Source: Roseovarius sp.
GTDB lineage: Bacteria; Pseudomonadota; Alphaproteobacteria; Rhodobacterales; Rhodobacteraceae
Assembly (NCBI GenBank): GCA_021767845.1
Contig: JAASSQ010000023.1
Location: 1-18,898 of the forward strand
Direction: 5' to 3'
Length of the DNA: 18,898 nt
Shown here: positions 6,425 to 15,700 of the stretch, piece by piece
Layout: each line of letters opens with the position of its first letter
How positions within the stretch are numbered: position 1 is the stretch's first letter
The notes under the pieces: model-generated
Told to the model about the DNA's origin: nothing
What the model saw: only the letters and a program-made list of their open reading frames with translations
Databases searched by the model: none
Program-made: the position numbers and the translations under genes

Positions 6425-7800
6425 GCGATACCGAGAACACCGAGCTGGAAAAGCGCCTCGCCGCCCTGGAGAAAGGCAGTGCCCGCGCGCCCATAGCGGC
6501 GCAGCGCCGGTCGCCCCTTCTCGCGCTGATCGTGGTCCTCGTCATCGGCGCAGGTGGTGCCCTGCTTTATCTCCTCTCACAGCCCGACGAAGAGGAAGCC
6601 TTGCCGACGGCCACCCCGGACGTCTTCCAAAACGAAGGGGATGGCTTTGGCGCTATCGAGACCTTGCCCCCGCCCGAGCCCGAGGTTGTGTTCGTCGGAC
6701 CAGACCCCGTCGAGCCCAACGCGGAGCTTCTGGCGCAGATCACCGCCCTGCAGGCCCAGATCGAGGAATTGCGCAACGCCCCTGAACCAGTTGTCGAGGA
6801 AGACACCGCCGCCGCAGAGGCAATTGACGCGCTGACTGCTCAGATCGCGGCGCTACAAGCCGCCTCGGAAGCCGCACAGCAACGATTTCAGGACGAACTG
6901 ACGGCGCGGGATCGCAGCCTTGAGCAACTCCGCATGGATCTGGAACTGGCCCAACTCGAGGCCAGCCGGCCCCAACCCGCCCCAGCGGGCCCCACGGAAG
7001 ATGAGCTGCGCGCACGCGAGCAAGAGCGACTGCGCCGCGAGGAAGAAGCCCGGCGCATGGCCGAGCTGGAGCGCCGCGCCGCGGAGGAACGCGCCTTCCA
7101 GGAGCGGCGCATCGCCTCGCCCACCATCGCGTTTGGCGGCACGTCCGGAGCGAATGAAACGGCTCTGACCGAACGCACCTTCGGCGAGGTGACGGATTTC
7201 GTGCTGAACGGGGCGCTGCCCTCGACGGTGACGCAGGCCGAGGTGATCGCCAATCCCTCCAACACCATCATCCAGGGTACCATGATCCAGGCCGTCATGG
7301 AAACCGCCCTCGACAGCTCCCTGCCCGGCCAAACGCGTGCTGTTGTCTCAGAAGATGTCTTTAGCTTCGACGGTTCCCGCCTCCTGATCCCGCGCGGCGC
7401 TCGTCTCATCGGGCGGTATCGTTCGGGGGTCGATATCGCGCAGCGCCGGGTCACCATCGCCTGGGACCGGATCATCTTGCCTGACAACCAGACGATCCAG
7501 ATCAGCTCATTCGGGGGCGATGAACTTGGCCGCTCCGGCGTCACAGGTTTTGTCGACACCCGGTTTGATGAGCGCTTCGGCTCAGCGGCGTTGATTTCGC
7601 TGATCTCCGCTGCTCCAAGCGCCGCCGCCGCAAATGTGCAGGACGAGACCGCCGCCGACGTTCTCGAAGACGTGGGCGATGATCTTGCCGATGCTACGGA
7701 CAGTGTGATTGGCGACTATCTCTCCATCGGCCCCGTCATCTATGTCGACCAGGGTGCCCGCGTCACGGTCATGGTCGACCGCGATCTGGAGATATTCTGA
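6421..7800 (+). CDS. virB10: VirB10 (TrbI family) envelope-spanning channel protein
   Basis: VirB10 spans the inner membrane, periplasm and outer membrane and relays ATP-driven signals to the channel. I use ATG 6421 (ATGA overlap with virB9), giving 459 residues; the frame is open further upstream only as virB9 antiphase sequence. The order is an acidic cytoplasmic N-terminus, one membrane helix (about 32-53), and a long periplasmic linker of predicted coiled coils (about 100-120, 133-181 and 194-229, the last very Glu/Arg-rich). The TrbI/VirB10 beta-barrel domain follows from about 245 to the end. Typical motifs there are GTMIQAVMETALDSSLPGQTRAVV (split by family positions), LLIPRGARLIGRY and the ending VTVMVDRDLEIF. 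Unlike Agrobacterium VirB10, the linker is coiled coil with only short Pro-rich stretches. Confidence 0.96.
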   Translation: MSDTENTELEKRLAALEKGSARAPIAAQRRSPLLALIVVLVIGAGGALLYLLSQPDEEEALPTATPDVFQNEGDGFGAIETLPPPEPEVVFVGPDPVEPNAELLAQITALQAQIEELRNAPEPVVEEDTAAAEAIDALTAQIAALQAASEAAQQRFQDELTARDRSLEQLRMDLELAQLEASRPQPAPAGPTEDELRAREQERLRREEEARRMAELERRAAEERAFQERRIASPTIAFGGTSGANETALTERTFGEVTDFVLNGALPSTVTQAEVIANPSNTIIQGTMIQAVMETALDSSLPGQTRAVVSEDVFSFDGSRLLIPRGARLIGRYRSGVDIAQRRVTIAWDRIILPDNQTIQISSFGGDELGRSGVTGFVDTRFDERFGSAALISLISAAPSAAAANVQDETAADVLEDVGDDLADATDSVIGDYLSIGPVIYVDQGARVTVMVDRDLEIF

Positions 7801-7804
7801 GCCC

Positions 7805-8791
7805 ATGTCGCTGAGCTATCTCGAAACCTCCCTCGACCGGATCAACGCCGCCGCCCGCGACGACGTCATCGAGATCTGCATCAATCCCGACGGGACCTGT
7901 TGGGGCGAATTCCAGGGCGATCACTTCATGCGCGCGCTGGATCAAAGGCTGACGGGCGTTCAGGTCAGGGACCTCGGCAACCAGATCGCCTCCTCCGCCA
8001 ACACCACGATGAGCAAGGACCGCCCCATCGTTTCAGTCTCGATCGCCTACAAGGGGCGCCCGATCCGCGCACAGGTCATCACCCCGCCCGCCGTGCTCTC
8101 GGCCATGTCGATCAGCCTGCGGTTCTTCTCGAGCCTGCCACTCGAGGGCATCGCACTCGATTTCCTCTACGGAAAGGAGCGAAAGCTCGAAGACCTGCGC
8201 GTCGAAAAGAAGCGCGCCTTGCGCGCCGTCGTGGCCGCGGGCGTGATCGATGATGCGCTTGCCTTCTGCGTCGAGAACAAACTCAACATGATCGTCTCGG
8301 GCGGCACCTCCACCGGCAAGACCGTCGCCGCGCGCAAGATCCTCTCGCACGTGCCAACAGAAGAACGCATCGTCACCATTGAGGAAGCGGCCGAGCTTCT
8401 GCCGACCCAGCCCAATGCCGTGACCCTCATCGCCAATCGGGATTCGGAGTTCCAGACCGCCGATGTGCTGCTCACCGCAACGCTGCGCATGCGACCCGAC
8501 CGGATCATCCTGGGCGAAGTCCGCGGCAAGGAGGCAATGACCTTCCTTGAAGCCATCAACACCGGCCATGGCGGCTCCATGACCACGCTACACGCCGAGA
8601 CCCCGCAACTGGCCGTGCAGCGTCTGGCAATCGCCGCGCTCAAAACCGAAATCCCGATGACCTACACCGACATGATCAAGTACATCGAGAACTCCATCGA
8701 CGTGATCATCCAGGCCGGTCGCCACGACGGCAAACGCGGCATCACCGAATTCTACCTCCCCGGCACAACCGAGATTGGAATTTCCCCATGA
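7805..8791 (+). CDS. virB11: VirB11 hexameric traffic ATPase
   Basis: VirB11 is a cytoplasmic hexameric secretion ATPase that works with VirB4 and VirD4. The start is ATG 7805 four bases after virB10, giving 328 residues, normal for the family; the longer upstream frame lies inside virB10. Motifs in order are Walker A GGTSTGKT (residues 166-173), the Asp-box-like region with ERIVTIEEAAELL, Walker B region RPDRIILGEVRGKEA, and the His box GHGGSMTTLHAETP. The N-terminal domain (about 1-130) is the usual VirB11 hexamerisation domain. All catalytic motifs are intact. The stop overlaps the following small gene by ATGA. Confidence 0.97.
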   Translation: MSLSYLETSLDRINAAARDDVIEICINPDGTCWGEFQGDHFMRALDQRLTGVQVRDLGNQIASSANTTMSKDRPIVSVSIAYKGRPIRAQVITPPAVLSAMSISLRFFSSLPLEGIALDFLYGKERKLEDLRVEKKRALRAVVAAGVIDDALAFCVENKLNMIVSGGTSTGKTVAARKILSHVPTEERIVTIEEAAELLPTQPNAVTLIANRDSEFQTADVLLTATLRMRPDRIILGEVRGKEAMTFLEAINTGHGGSMTTLHAETPQLAVQRLAIAALKTEIPMTYTDMIKYIENSIDVIIQAGRHDGKRGITEFYLPGTTEIGISP

Positions 8792-8976
8792 AAACCTTTG
8801 AATATGACATCCTGTTCTTCCAGGTGAAGAAGCAAAAGGACTACGAAGTGATGCGAAGCGCCTTGAATGAGCGCGGCGCGGAAGGGTGGGAAGTCATCAC
8901 TGCCGAGGCTGGCGACTATGGCTCCACCACTTTCCTGAAGCGCGAGATTGCTGATACGAAGGCAGCATCAGAATGA
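8788..8976 (+). CDS. DUF4177-like small protein
   Basis: This 62-residue cytoplasmic protein has no signal peptide or membrane helix. It has the pattern of the DUF4177 family: an N-terminal beta strand (FEYDILFFQV), then a helix with ALNERGAEGWEVIT, a turn, and FLKRE. The LNxxGxEGWE motif is the family hallmark. The biochemical role of DUF4177 is unknown. ATG 8788 overlaps the virB11 stop by ATGA, and its own stop overlaps the next gene by ATGATG, so it is made together with the T4SS. Why a DUF4177 protein sits inside a virB operon is not clear; a regulatory or assembly-accessory role is only a guess. Confidence 0.75.
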   Translation: MKTFEYDILFFQVKKQKDYEVMRSALNERGAEGWEVITAEAGDYGSTTFLKREIADTKAASE

Positions 8977-9377
8977 TGCGAGCCGTTGCAATCGGAAGCC
9001 TGCTGGTCGTTCTTGGCGCAACCGCTGGCGTGGCAGAGCGGAACCTGGTCCCAACGCTCGACAATCAGCCTGATGTCTGCCCTGACCAGCCTCCAGAACC
9101 AAAGTGGATGCAAGACATCGACATACGCGAGTCTCACAAACGGCTGCTCATCCAGCAAATCTACCGGGCTCAGAGTATGCAGCGCATTGTCGAGGCACAA
9201 AACTGCGAGTGCGCCACGCGGTATCCATCCTGGGATAACGCCGAAAGCGTCTACGTCGAGCTTTATGCCTCATCAGAATACTGGGACATCGTGGAAGCCA
9301 CGTCCGCATACCGGCGCCATGCAAATGAGATTCGACGCGAAGCCATGCCAATCTGCGAAGCCGCTGGGAACTGGTAA
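8973..9377 (+). CDS. secreted four-cysteine protein of unknown function in the virB operon
   Basis: I do not recognise this family. The 134-residue product has a signal peptide (about residues 1-21, cleavage near GVA|ERN), so it should be periplasmic or surface-bound. The mature part has four cysteines (36, 78, 80 and 128; the middle pair is NCEC), suggesting two disulfides. It also has conserved-looking aromatic segments such as RYPSWDNAESVYVELY and EYWDIVEATSAYRR. The middle and C-terminal parts look helical. It starts at ATG 8973 (ATGATG overlap) and ends 6 bases before virB6. The position suggests a T4SS envelope component or a VirB6 partner. The GC content looks somewhat lower than in the core virB genes, and the same is true of virB6. 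Confidence 0.75.
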   Translation: MMRAVAIGSLLVVLGATAGVAERNLVPTLDNQPDVCPDQPPEPKWMQDIDIRESHKRLLIQQIYRAQSMQRIVEAQNCECATRYPSWDNAESVYVELYASSEYWDIVEATSAYRRHANEIRREAMPICEAAGNW

Positions 9378-9383
9378 GTCTCC

Positions 9384-10463
9384 ATGAGTGTCGTCACCTA
9401 CTTCGTCGAAACGGCTGAAGGCTATCTCAATACCGCTGCCGAGACGCAATTCGGTGCGGTCGCTGCAACAGTCGGAACGATGCTCGTACTCGGCACCACA
9501 CTCGTTATCATTCTGGTTTTCATCAACACGATCTACCAGTATCGCGCCATGGACGGGCGCACGGCCTTCTGGCTCGCCGTGAAAGTCGGGCTGATAGGCG
9601 CATTTGCAACCAACTGGGTGCAGTTCAACATCCTTGCTGCGGCGATCCTGAACGGGATCGACAGCATTGCCGGGTCGCTCGTGGCCTCAGTCGGCGGCGG
9701 TTCACCCGGCCCATCCGGCACCTTCGCAGAGGAGTTCGATGACCTGATCGCGGCGCTTGGGGACTATTTGAATGCCGCGGGGTCTGAACTGAACTGGATG
9801 GCCGGTGCCCTGTTGGACACCCTTGGGGTTTTGCTGCTCTCAATCCTCGGTGGCTTGGCGGCGTTCATCGTCGTTGCGTCCAGGCTCATGATCGCTCTGC
9901 TGATCGGGATTGCTCCGGTCATGATCTTCCTGACCCTTTTTGAAGTGACCAAGGATTATTTCGCGCGCTGGCTTTCGGCGCTGATATCCTTTGCGATGTA
10001 CCCGATCGTTGTTGCCGGCGTGTTCGCGACCATCACGGGTGTCTCGCGTGCGCTTCTTGCTGAGTTGGGCGACCCGGAAGGCGCCTCCAACATCGGTGCG
10101 CTCATTCCGTTCTTCATGATGGTGCTGATGGCAAAGGGGTTCATCATCGCAACGCCATTCCTGGTTCGGGCGATCTCCGGCAACATCATGATGCCAGCAC
10201 TGTCGGCTGGGTTCGGGGGAAGCTATGCCTTCGCCAGAGGGCTCGCAGGTAGCCAGCAAGTCTACAACCGATACGCCATAGGAGGTGCGACTGGCGCGGA
10301 ATACGCAGCTCTGCGCGCGCGACAATTCTTTGGTGTGCAAGCGTTGCCAAGCCGACCCAATACTGCTGGTGGTCCAACCGCAGCTACGTCCAGCGACGGG
10401 ACCGGCACAGGAGCCCGAATGCTGGCGCAGCTTTCAAGGTTGGGTCGTCTCGGCAGGCGGTGA
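9384..10463 (+). CDS. virB6: VirB6/TrbL polytopic inner-membrane protein
   Basis: VirB6 is the multi-spanning inner-membrane component that forms part of the translocation path. The 359-residue product starts at ATG 9384. Hydrophobic helices are visible at about residues 26-50, 61-75, 80-102, 140-165, 168-190, 195-220 and 240-265, with a polar periplasmic loop around 100-135. The segment SRLMIALLIGIAPVMIFLTLFEVTKDYFARWL is the conserved VirB6 region (given here as hallmark stretches RLMIALLIGIAP and FARWL). The C-terminal ~70 residues are soluble and Gly/Ala/Thr-rich. In the Agrobacterium order virB6 follows virB5; here it has moved to the end of the operon after virB11 and two accessory genes. 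Confidence 0.93.
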   Translation: MSVVTYFVETAEGYLNTAAETQFGAVAATVGTMLVLGTTLVIILVFINTIYQYRAMDGRTAFWLAVKVGLIGAFATNWVQFNILAAAILNGIDSIAGSLVASVGGGSPGPSGTFAEEFDDLIAALGDYLNAAGSELNWMAGALLDTLGVLLLSILGGLAAFIVVASRLMIALLIGIAPVMIFLTLFEVTKDYFARWLSALISFAMYPIVVAGVFATITGVSRALLAELGDPEGASNIGALIPFFMMVLMAKGFIIATPFLVRAISGNIMMPALSAGFGGSYAFARGLAGSQQVYNRYAIGGATGAEYAALRARQFFGVQALPSRPNTAGGPTAATSSDGTGTGARMLAQLSRLGRLGRR

Positions 10464-10642
10464 CGGCCCAATCCCGACACTTACCTACCAGTCAAATTGC
10501 TGCTTTTGCAGCCTACAAAGCCGACATTTGTGCGCAGCGGATCGTTCGTGCCAAGAAGCGGTCAAACCCCGATCAGAGCCTCCCGCGTTCAAAGTCAGCG
10601 TTTCTTTTCACAAATTCCGATCGTGAATTGTGCACGCTCTAA
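10460..10642 (+). CDS. possible small protein after virB6 (uncertain)
   Basis: This 60-codon frame starts with GTG overlapping the virB6 stop (GTGA, 10460-10463), the same coupling pattern used throughout this operon. It ends with TAA at 10640-10642. The product is basic in its middle (about 28-33 RIVRAKK), with two cysteines, no signal peptide and no family I recognise. There is only a weak upstream ribosome site (AGGCGG). It could be a real tail gene of the operon, the start of a gene cut off by arrival of the neighbouring module, or chance. Composition shifts to AT-richer sequence towards the end, which argues against a well-used gene. Confidence 0.25.
   Translation: MTAQSRHLPTSQIAAFAAYKADICAQRIVRAKKRSNPDQSLPRSKSAFLFTNSDRELCTL
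10499..10512. other. small perfect hairpin
   Basis: GCTGC-TTTT-GCAGC forms a 5-pair stem with a 4-base loop 36 bases after the virB6 stop. It has no following T run, so it is at best a weak stop or stability structure for the virB transcript. Confidence 0.3.
10609..10632. other. imperfect hairpin near convergent gene ends
   Basis: CACAAATTC (10609-10617) can pair with GAATTGTG (10625-10632), 8 pairs with one bulged A and a 7-base loop. It lies between virB6 and the convergent ATPase gene and may help end transcription. There is no clear T tract. Confidence 0.35.
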
Positions 10643-10669
10643 GCCATTGAGGGTACCAGTTTCGAGTGA

Positions 10670-10697
10670 GTGTGCAAAAGTCTTGATTTTTGCACGC
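10670..10697. terminator. candidate bidirectional transcription end between convergent operons
   Basis: GTGCAAAA (10672-10679) and TTTTGCAC (10688-10695) form a perfect 8-pair stem with an 8-base loop. It can be extended by a U-G and a G-C pair to 10670/10697. It lies 11 bases beyond the stop of the minus-strand ATPase gene and downstream of virB6, where a shared terminator would be expected. The A/T block is inside the stem and not followed by a long T run, so termination strength is uncertain. The 10464-10708 interval otherwise holds only the two weaker hairpins and the doubtful small frame. Confidence 0.45.
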
Positions 10698-10708
10698 ACC
10701 CGTGGAGA

Positions 10709-12712
10709 TCAGTCGATGCCAAGCTTGTGGAAGAAGACACTGTTGCGCATCTCAGCGTCTCGCAGCACCTTGTCCCAGCTCAAAACCTCCATGTAGAGGT
10801 TGTTATTCCCAAACCACTTAAACCATCCCCCGCCGTCAGGCATGGGCGTGAAGTCCTTCTCCATCTTCAGCCACTCTTTGACCTTTTCGGTGATTTCACA
10901 CATGACGTAGCCATAGAACGGCGTGTTATCAGCAACTTGGATTTGGCGTCCTTTGGGGGTCTTGAATTTGCCCTTCTTGACGTTGTTCACATACCGGATG
11001 ATCTGCTGCACTGGGTCTTCCTTCGATGACGGGTTCACAAAGTCATCGCGCCCCGGCTTCTTGAACTCGAAGACGGTGATCGGATTGCTCGCCTCGTTAT
11101 CCCCCCTGAACAGCACTGGCTTGTCAAACACCAACAAGTCCGGGCGCTCAGTCGCGCCGCCATCCAACGGCTTGTCTGAGCTTACGAAATTCGTGAAGTT
11201 GAGCCGTTCGTCGATAATCCAAAGATTGTGATCCTCGTATGCTGTCGCGGCCGTATCGCCCTTTCGAGGGAATATGATGTCGTGGACGGTTCCCTCGGAC
11301 GGGTATTTTTGGTCGTCGGTAAGCTCGAAGCTTTTCCCGAAGAGCGTCAGCACATGCTTTCGCAGCGCAATATAGTGGATTAGGTCATTGCGACTGGTTT
11401 TCGATATCTGATCCAAGATTTTCGGTAGGCCATCTTTAAGCCCCTCCGCGTCCGTTTCGCTGAGCATCTTGTTGACTTGCTGGCGGATGGATACTTCCTG
11501 GGAGAATTTTTCTTTCTGAAAGACCGTCTCAATTTGCTCTGGGGTCGGGTTATAGGGCATCGACGACAGGTCGATATCCTCTGCGATCGTCCGGTGCCAG
11601 GGCGCTGAATCCTCTACATAGCTGCGAACCTGAGTGCGTTTCTTTTCCTGACGTGCGGTGATCGTATCACCAAGCGCATCGCGCGCGATTTGCGCGGCTG
11701 CCTGCTCGATCTGAGCCTGTGAGATGGGATGAAGCAGGTCGTCGCCCTTGGGAAAGTCGAAACCGCCCCGCTCAAGTGACACGTTGGCATCGAGATACGG
11801 GCCGAAGACATAGGCCTTAACGATGTAGTTGCGATCTCTTTCTTCGCCCTCAGATGATCCTTCTTCAAAAAATTCATCCACAAATTCTGGCACAAAGCTA
11901 TGGATCGCAGTGTCCGTGACCTCTCGGCGGTCGGCAACCAAGCTGATCTTGCTCTTCTGGTTTCGCGGCGAGTAGAGCTTGAACACGCGAACCTGAAATT
12001 TCTGCTCCTTGTCCCCTGAACCGAGGACGATATCCCCCTCTTGGAGCGGAATCTCCTTGATCATCGCAGCAAGCTGATTGCTGACAAAATTGTTGAGAAT
12101 GATCCGCCCCGTTCCGTCTTCCTCGGCGATCCCGATCTCGGGACACCGATAGTCGGCGTCGATGAAGTACGGCAGAAGCCGCTCCACCAGTGTCCGAGCA
12201 ATCGTCTTGATTTTCTTGTCGGGAAACGCGCGCTTGACCTTGTGCATGGTGACACGGGAACCGATGTCGCCGTCAGGACAGTCTTCAATACTTTCGTTGA
12301 CGATGATGTCGGTTTGCTTGCCCATCTTAAAGGCGCGCTTTTTCCGTCCCTCTTCGTGCTCGAAAACGCTCTCGATGAGTAAATCGTCGAAGTATTTCAG
12401 ACAGGTGAAGCGTCCGAAACCCTTCCCGCCCTGTGCGATCTTGTGATCCGAGTAAAGGGTATCAAATGAATCCCTGTTCTCGTCGTTAAAGCCGATGCCG
12501 TTGTCGATGACAGTGAAGCTTTCGACGGGCGGCTGACCGCCCTCAAGTTCCTGCTGGTTCGACCGCTTCACCAGAATATCAACGCGGCCCGCTTCAGGCG
12601 ATGTGGCCTCGATCGCCTGGATAGCGTTCACGATGGTTTCGACAAGCGGGGTGTAAACATTTGTCCCAGAACGGATATTCTCGACGGCGCGTCTGACATT
12701 GACGTTGCTCAT
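10709..12712 (-). CDS. GHKL (MutL/MORC-type) ATPase with C-terminal PD-(D/E)XK nuclease
   Basis: This 667-residue protein starts at ATG 12712, which overlaps the stop of the methyltransferase gene by ATGA; the frame is open further upstream but not needed. The N-terminus is a Bergerat-fold ATP-binding domain with N-box LVETIVNAIQAI (Glu25, Asn29), VIDNGIGF (Asp70, Gly72, Gly74) and the lid motif GGKGFGRF (95-102). A transducer-like segment ISLVADRREV (256-265) recalls the S5-fold NgRxV region of MutL and MORC relatives. The C-terminus carries a PD-(D/E)XK nuclease motif: RPDLLVFD (Asp525), TVFEFKKP (Glu549, Lys551) and DPVQQIIRYV. MutL/MORC-like ATPases linked to restriction-modification genes are a known bacterial theme (Iyer, Abhiman and Aravind). 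The likely role is ATP-gated DNA clamping or cleavage together with the upstream enzyme. The gene looks clearly lower in GC than the virB genes, suggesting separate origin. Confidence 0.85.
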   Translation of the reverse strand: MSNVNVRRAVENIRSGTNVYTPLVETIVNAIQAIEATSPEAGRVDILVKRSNQQELEGGQPPVESFTVIDNGIGFNDENRDSFDTLYSDHKIAQGGKGFGRFTCLKYFDDLLIESVFEHEEGRKKRAFKMGKQTDIIVNESIEDCPDGDIGSRVTMHKVKRAFPDKKIKTIARTLVERLLPYFIDADYRCPEIGIAEEDGTGRIILNNFVSNQLAAMIKEIPLQEGDIVLGSGDKEQKFQVRVFKLYSPRNQKSKISLVADRREVTDTAIHSFVPEFVDEFFEEGSSEGEERDRNYIVKAYVFGPYLDANVSLERGGFDFPKGDDLLHPISQAQIEQAAAQIARDALGDTITARQEKKRTQVRSYVEDSAPWHRTIAEDIDLSSMPYNPTPEQIETVFQKEKFSQEVSIRQQVNKMLSETDAEGLKDGLPKILDQISKTSRNDLIHYIALRKHVLTLFGKSFELTDDQKYPSEGTVHDIIFPRKGDTAATAYEDHNLWIIDERLNFTNFVSSDKPLDGGATERPDLLVFDKPVLFRGDNEASNPITVFEFKKPGRDDFVNPSSKEDPVQQIIRYVNNVKKGKFKTPKGRQIQVADNTPFYGYVMCEITEKVKEWLKMEKDFTPMPDGGGWFKWFGNNNLYMEVLSWDKVLRDAEMRNSVFFHKLGID

Positions 12713-15700
12713 AGCTTGATCTCCGCGTCGGGGTTTCCGGCAGCGAGCGCGTTCATGTAGGCGAGGCAAAGCTCGCAAGAGCGGTACTTGCCGCCATAGG
12801 CGGCTTTCTCTTCGCGCTCAACGATCGGGAAGGTCGAGTAGATGTAGCGGATATCGTCGCGTTCGGTGATGCCGTAGAGATGGAAGAAGACAGCATCGAG
12901 CTTGGCACGCAGGACAAGGCGGCGCTCTTCATCCCAGATGAACGGTGGCTTCACGGTTCCAGCCGCATCGACATAGCCCATGTCGCGCGCGAAGGGGGCG
13001 ATGTCATGGGCGGTGTAGGAGAGCTCAAGAGCCACCTCCCGCACGACTTCTGCGGCGCTCTTCGATCCAAAGTGCACGTTCTCGAATTGATCCCGTGAAA
13101 TCATCGGAAACTGCTCAGCGATAAACCAGTTTACGCTTGTGCTGTGCACCTTCGACCTGGCGACAAAATCAAGTACCAGAGAATTCAGGTTGGCCACGAT
13201 GAGATCAGCACATGCCCGATAGGCATCAACGTCTTCGGGCAACAAGATCGGTGCCTTGTTGCCAAACCCTGCCTTGGGAACGATCGCCGCTATCATCGTC
13301 CGCGCATCTGTGGCTCTGGCGATATCCCGAAACGCGATCGCCCATTCGATGCCAGAAGGAAGATCGACTTCGCTTTCAGGCACCCAATATTGAGGGGTCG
13401 GCACGAAGTCAGGATCGGCTTTTTGCTCTTCCGAGACCGCGCCGCTCAGCGCCGCGTTGTGCAAGTTAGCCTCGTTGACCTCAACCGATGCCGCGCGGTG
13501 ATCAAACTGATGGATCATTCGCCCGACATAGAGAGGCAGCCAGTTGCCCGAGGCGCTTCCGAAGGTGTTGCCGCCCAAGGGATAAGCCGACTCCTGCTCT
13601 TCCAGCTCCGTGCGGGTGCGGAACAAGCCAGAGTCGTTGGTCATGTGAAACATGGTCGAGTATTTCACCGGCCATGCCTTCACCTCCGCACCTGACGACC
13701 GATCGACCAAAGGCACGGCGTTGCCATAGATGGCAGTTGTTAGATCGGCATCACGCTTGGAGCGAAAAATCGGCGCGGTGCCGGTGTTCGGGTTCACCCG
13801 CGCGAAGTCCTCAGCGCTAAGGGAGAAACAGACTTCAGGATCAGCAAGCTCGCTCACAGCCTGTAGAAAGAACGCACAGCGCGCGGCCTTTTCCGTTGGC
13901 ACCGGGCTGGCCACGAAAGCGCAAAACTTGAAGCGGCTGTCCACGTCCTCGAAGAATGGTTTCAGGTCGTAGCGCGTTCGGCGGTTCTCAAAATCATACA
14001 GTGCCTTCAGCCGACCTTCCGTCGCCACCCCTTTGAAAAACTTGGCGGCTGTCTTGTCCGACGCAATACCGGACGGGACAAGCAGCCCAATCAGCCCGTC
14101 TTGCTTGACTACGGTCATTGCCCGCTCGACGAACAGCGAATAGAGGTTCACGTCTCCGCCAGAGAGTAGCGGATAATCCCCGCCCTTGCGCGCCATGCGC
14201 GTTCCGGCCTCCGCCCGCTCGGACGCCTTGGCATAGTCCTGGGCCAAGGGATCGTCCGCTTTTTCCAGGGCGACGATCATCTTCTTTCGATCGGCCGCGC
14301 GCGCTGCCATCGCGATCTCGGGACGGCGCTCGGCAAACCACTCGACCTGCTGAAGCTTCATCCGATCCCATGGCGGATTACCGATCACGGCATGAAACCC
14401 ACCGGTCAACTCGTCTTCTTCCCAATCCGACCAGATGCCAGGGAAGGTCACTTGCCAGTTGAGGAAGTTTTCCTCTGCGATCAGCATGCGCGCCTGGCCA
14501 AGTATCTCGGCAAAGCGCTGTCCTTCTTCGCGCTTGGTCTTGGGCTCCTTCTTGCCCATGGCGATGTCGAGCGGATCGCCAAACTGACCATCGAAGAAGA
14601 TTTTCAGCGCGTCCTTGCCCGCCTTGTCCTTGATGTCGAGCCAGTCGATCGCGTGGATCAGCTTGAGCAGCGCATCGAGCGGCGCGGTCATGTCTTCGAC
14701 CTCGGCAAACACGTCTGCCGATCGGTGCGCCTCGGCAATCTCGGCGTCAGTCAGCCCTTCAACGATCTGCATCTTGGATGCCGCCCGCAGGGCACGCTTC
14801 ATCGGCTCGTGCAGCAAGAGCGGCGTGCCGTAGGTCGCCGCCTTGTCGATGCCCTTCTTCACCCAGGAGCCGAAAAGGCTGTCACCACTGCGAAGATGGT
14901 GGTCGAGGAAGGAAAGCGGCGCGCCCACCGTGAAGGTGTGCAGCCACAGCGCCACCTTGGCGAGCTCCACAGCCATCGGGTTCTTATCGACGCCGTAGAT
15001 GCAGCGTTTGAGCACCATGCGGCGGATGATGTGGCGATCGTCGAGCTGTTCCTCGTCGATCGTCCAGTCCCGTTCGTCGGCATTGGCAAGGATGGTGTTG
15101 CGGATCGTATCGATCCTCTCGCCAAGCGGAGAAATATAATCGCCCCATTCCTCGGGCGCATCGAGCTCGGCCTCTGCCATGGCTGCAATCACCTGATCGG
15201 CCATGAAGTCCACCAGACTAACGAGAAAATGGCCGGAGCCCATGGCGGGGTCGCAGATTTTCAGGTCAAGAAGCGCGGTCGCGGGATCGAGGCGCTTGAG
15301 CTGGCCAATCTTGCGATGATCGGGCAAGTCCCCCTGCCCCAGCTCTGCGATCTTGTCCCTGAAGGCGCGCTTGCGCTCTTCCACAAGCGGCTCAAGAGTC
15401 TCGGTCAAGATGAGCTGCACCAGATCATCGGGCGTGTAATAGCTGCCCGACCCCTTGCGCGCGAAAATGTTGGGCTGAACGGTGATGTCGTCGCCGTCGC
15501 GCGTCACCTCGTATTCGAGAAGTCGCTCATAGATCGAGCCAAGCTGCTGCACCGAAAGGTTGCGGTAGTTGATGTATTTGCGCCCCTCCGGCGTTACCTC
15601 GAAGGACAGCGCGTCGATCACGCGCGCCATGACCGCATCGGGGATGCGGATATTGGTCAGGATCGCATGGCCCTCCTGGTCGAAAAGACCGCCGTTATAG

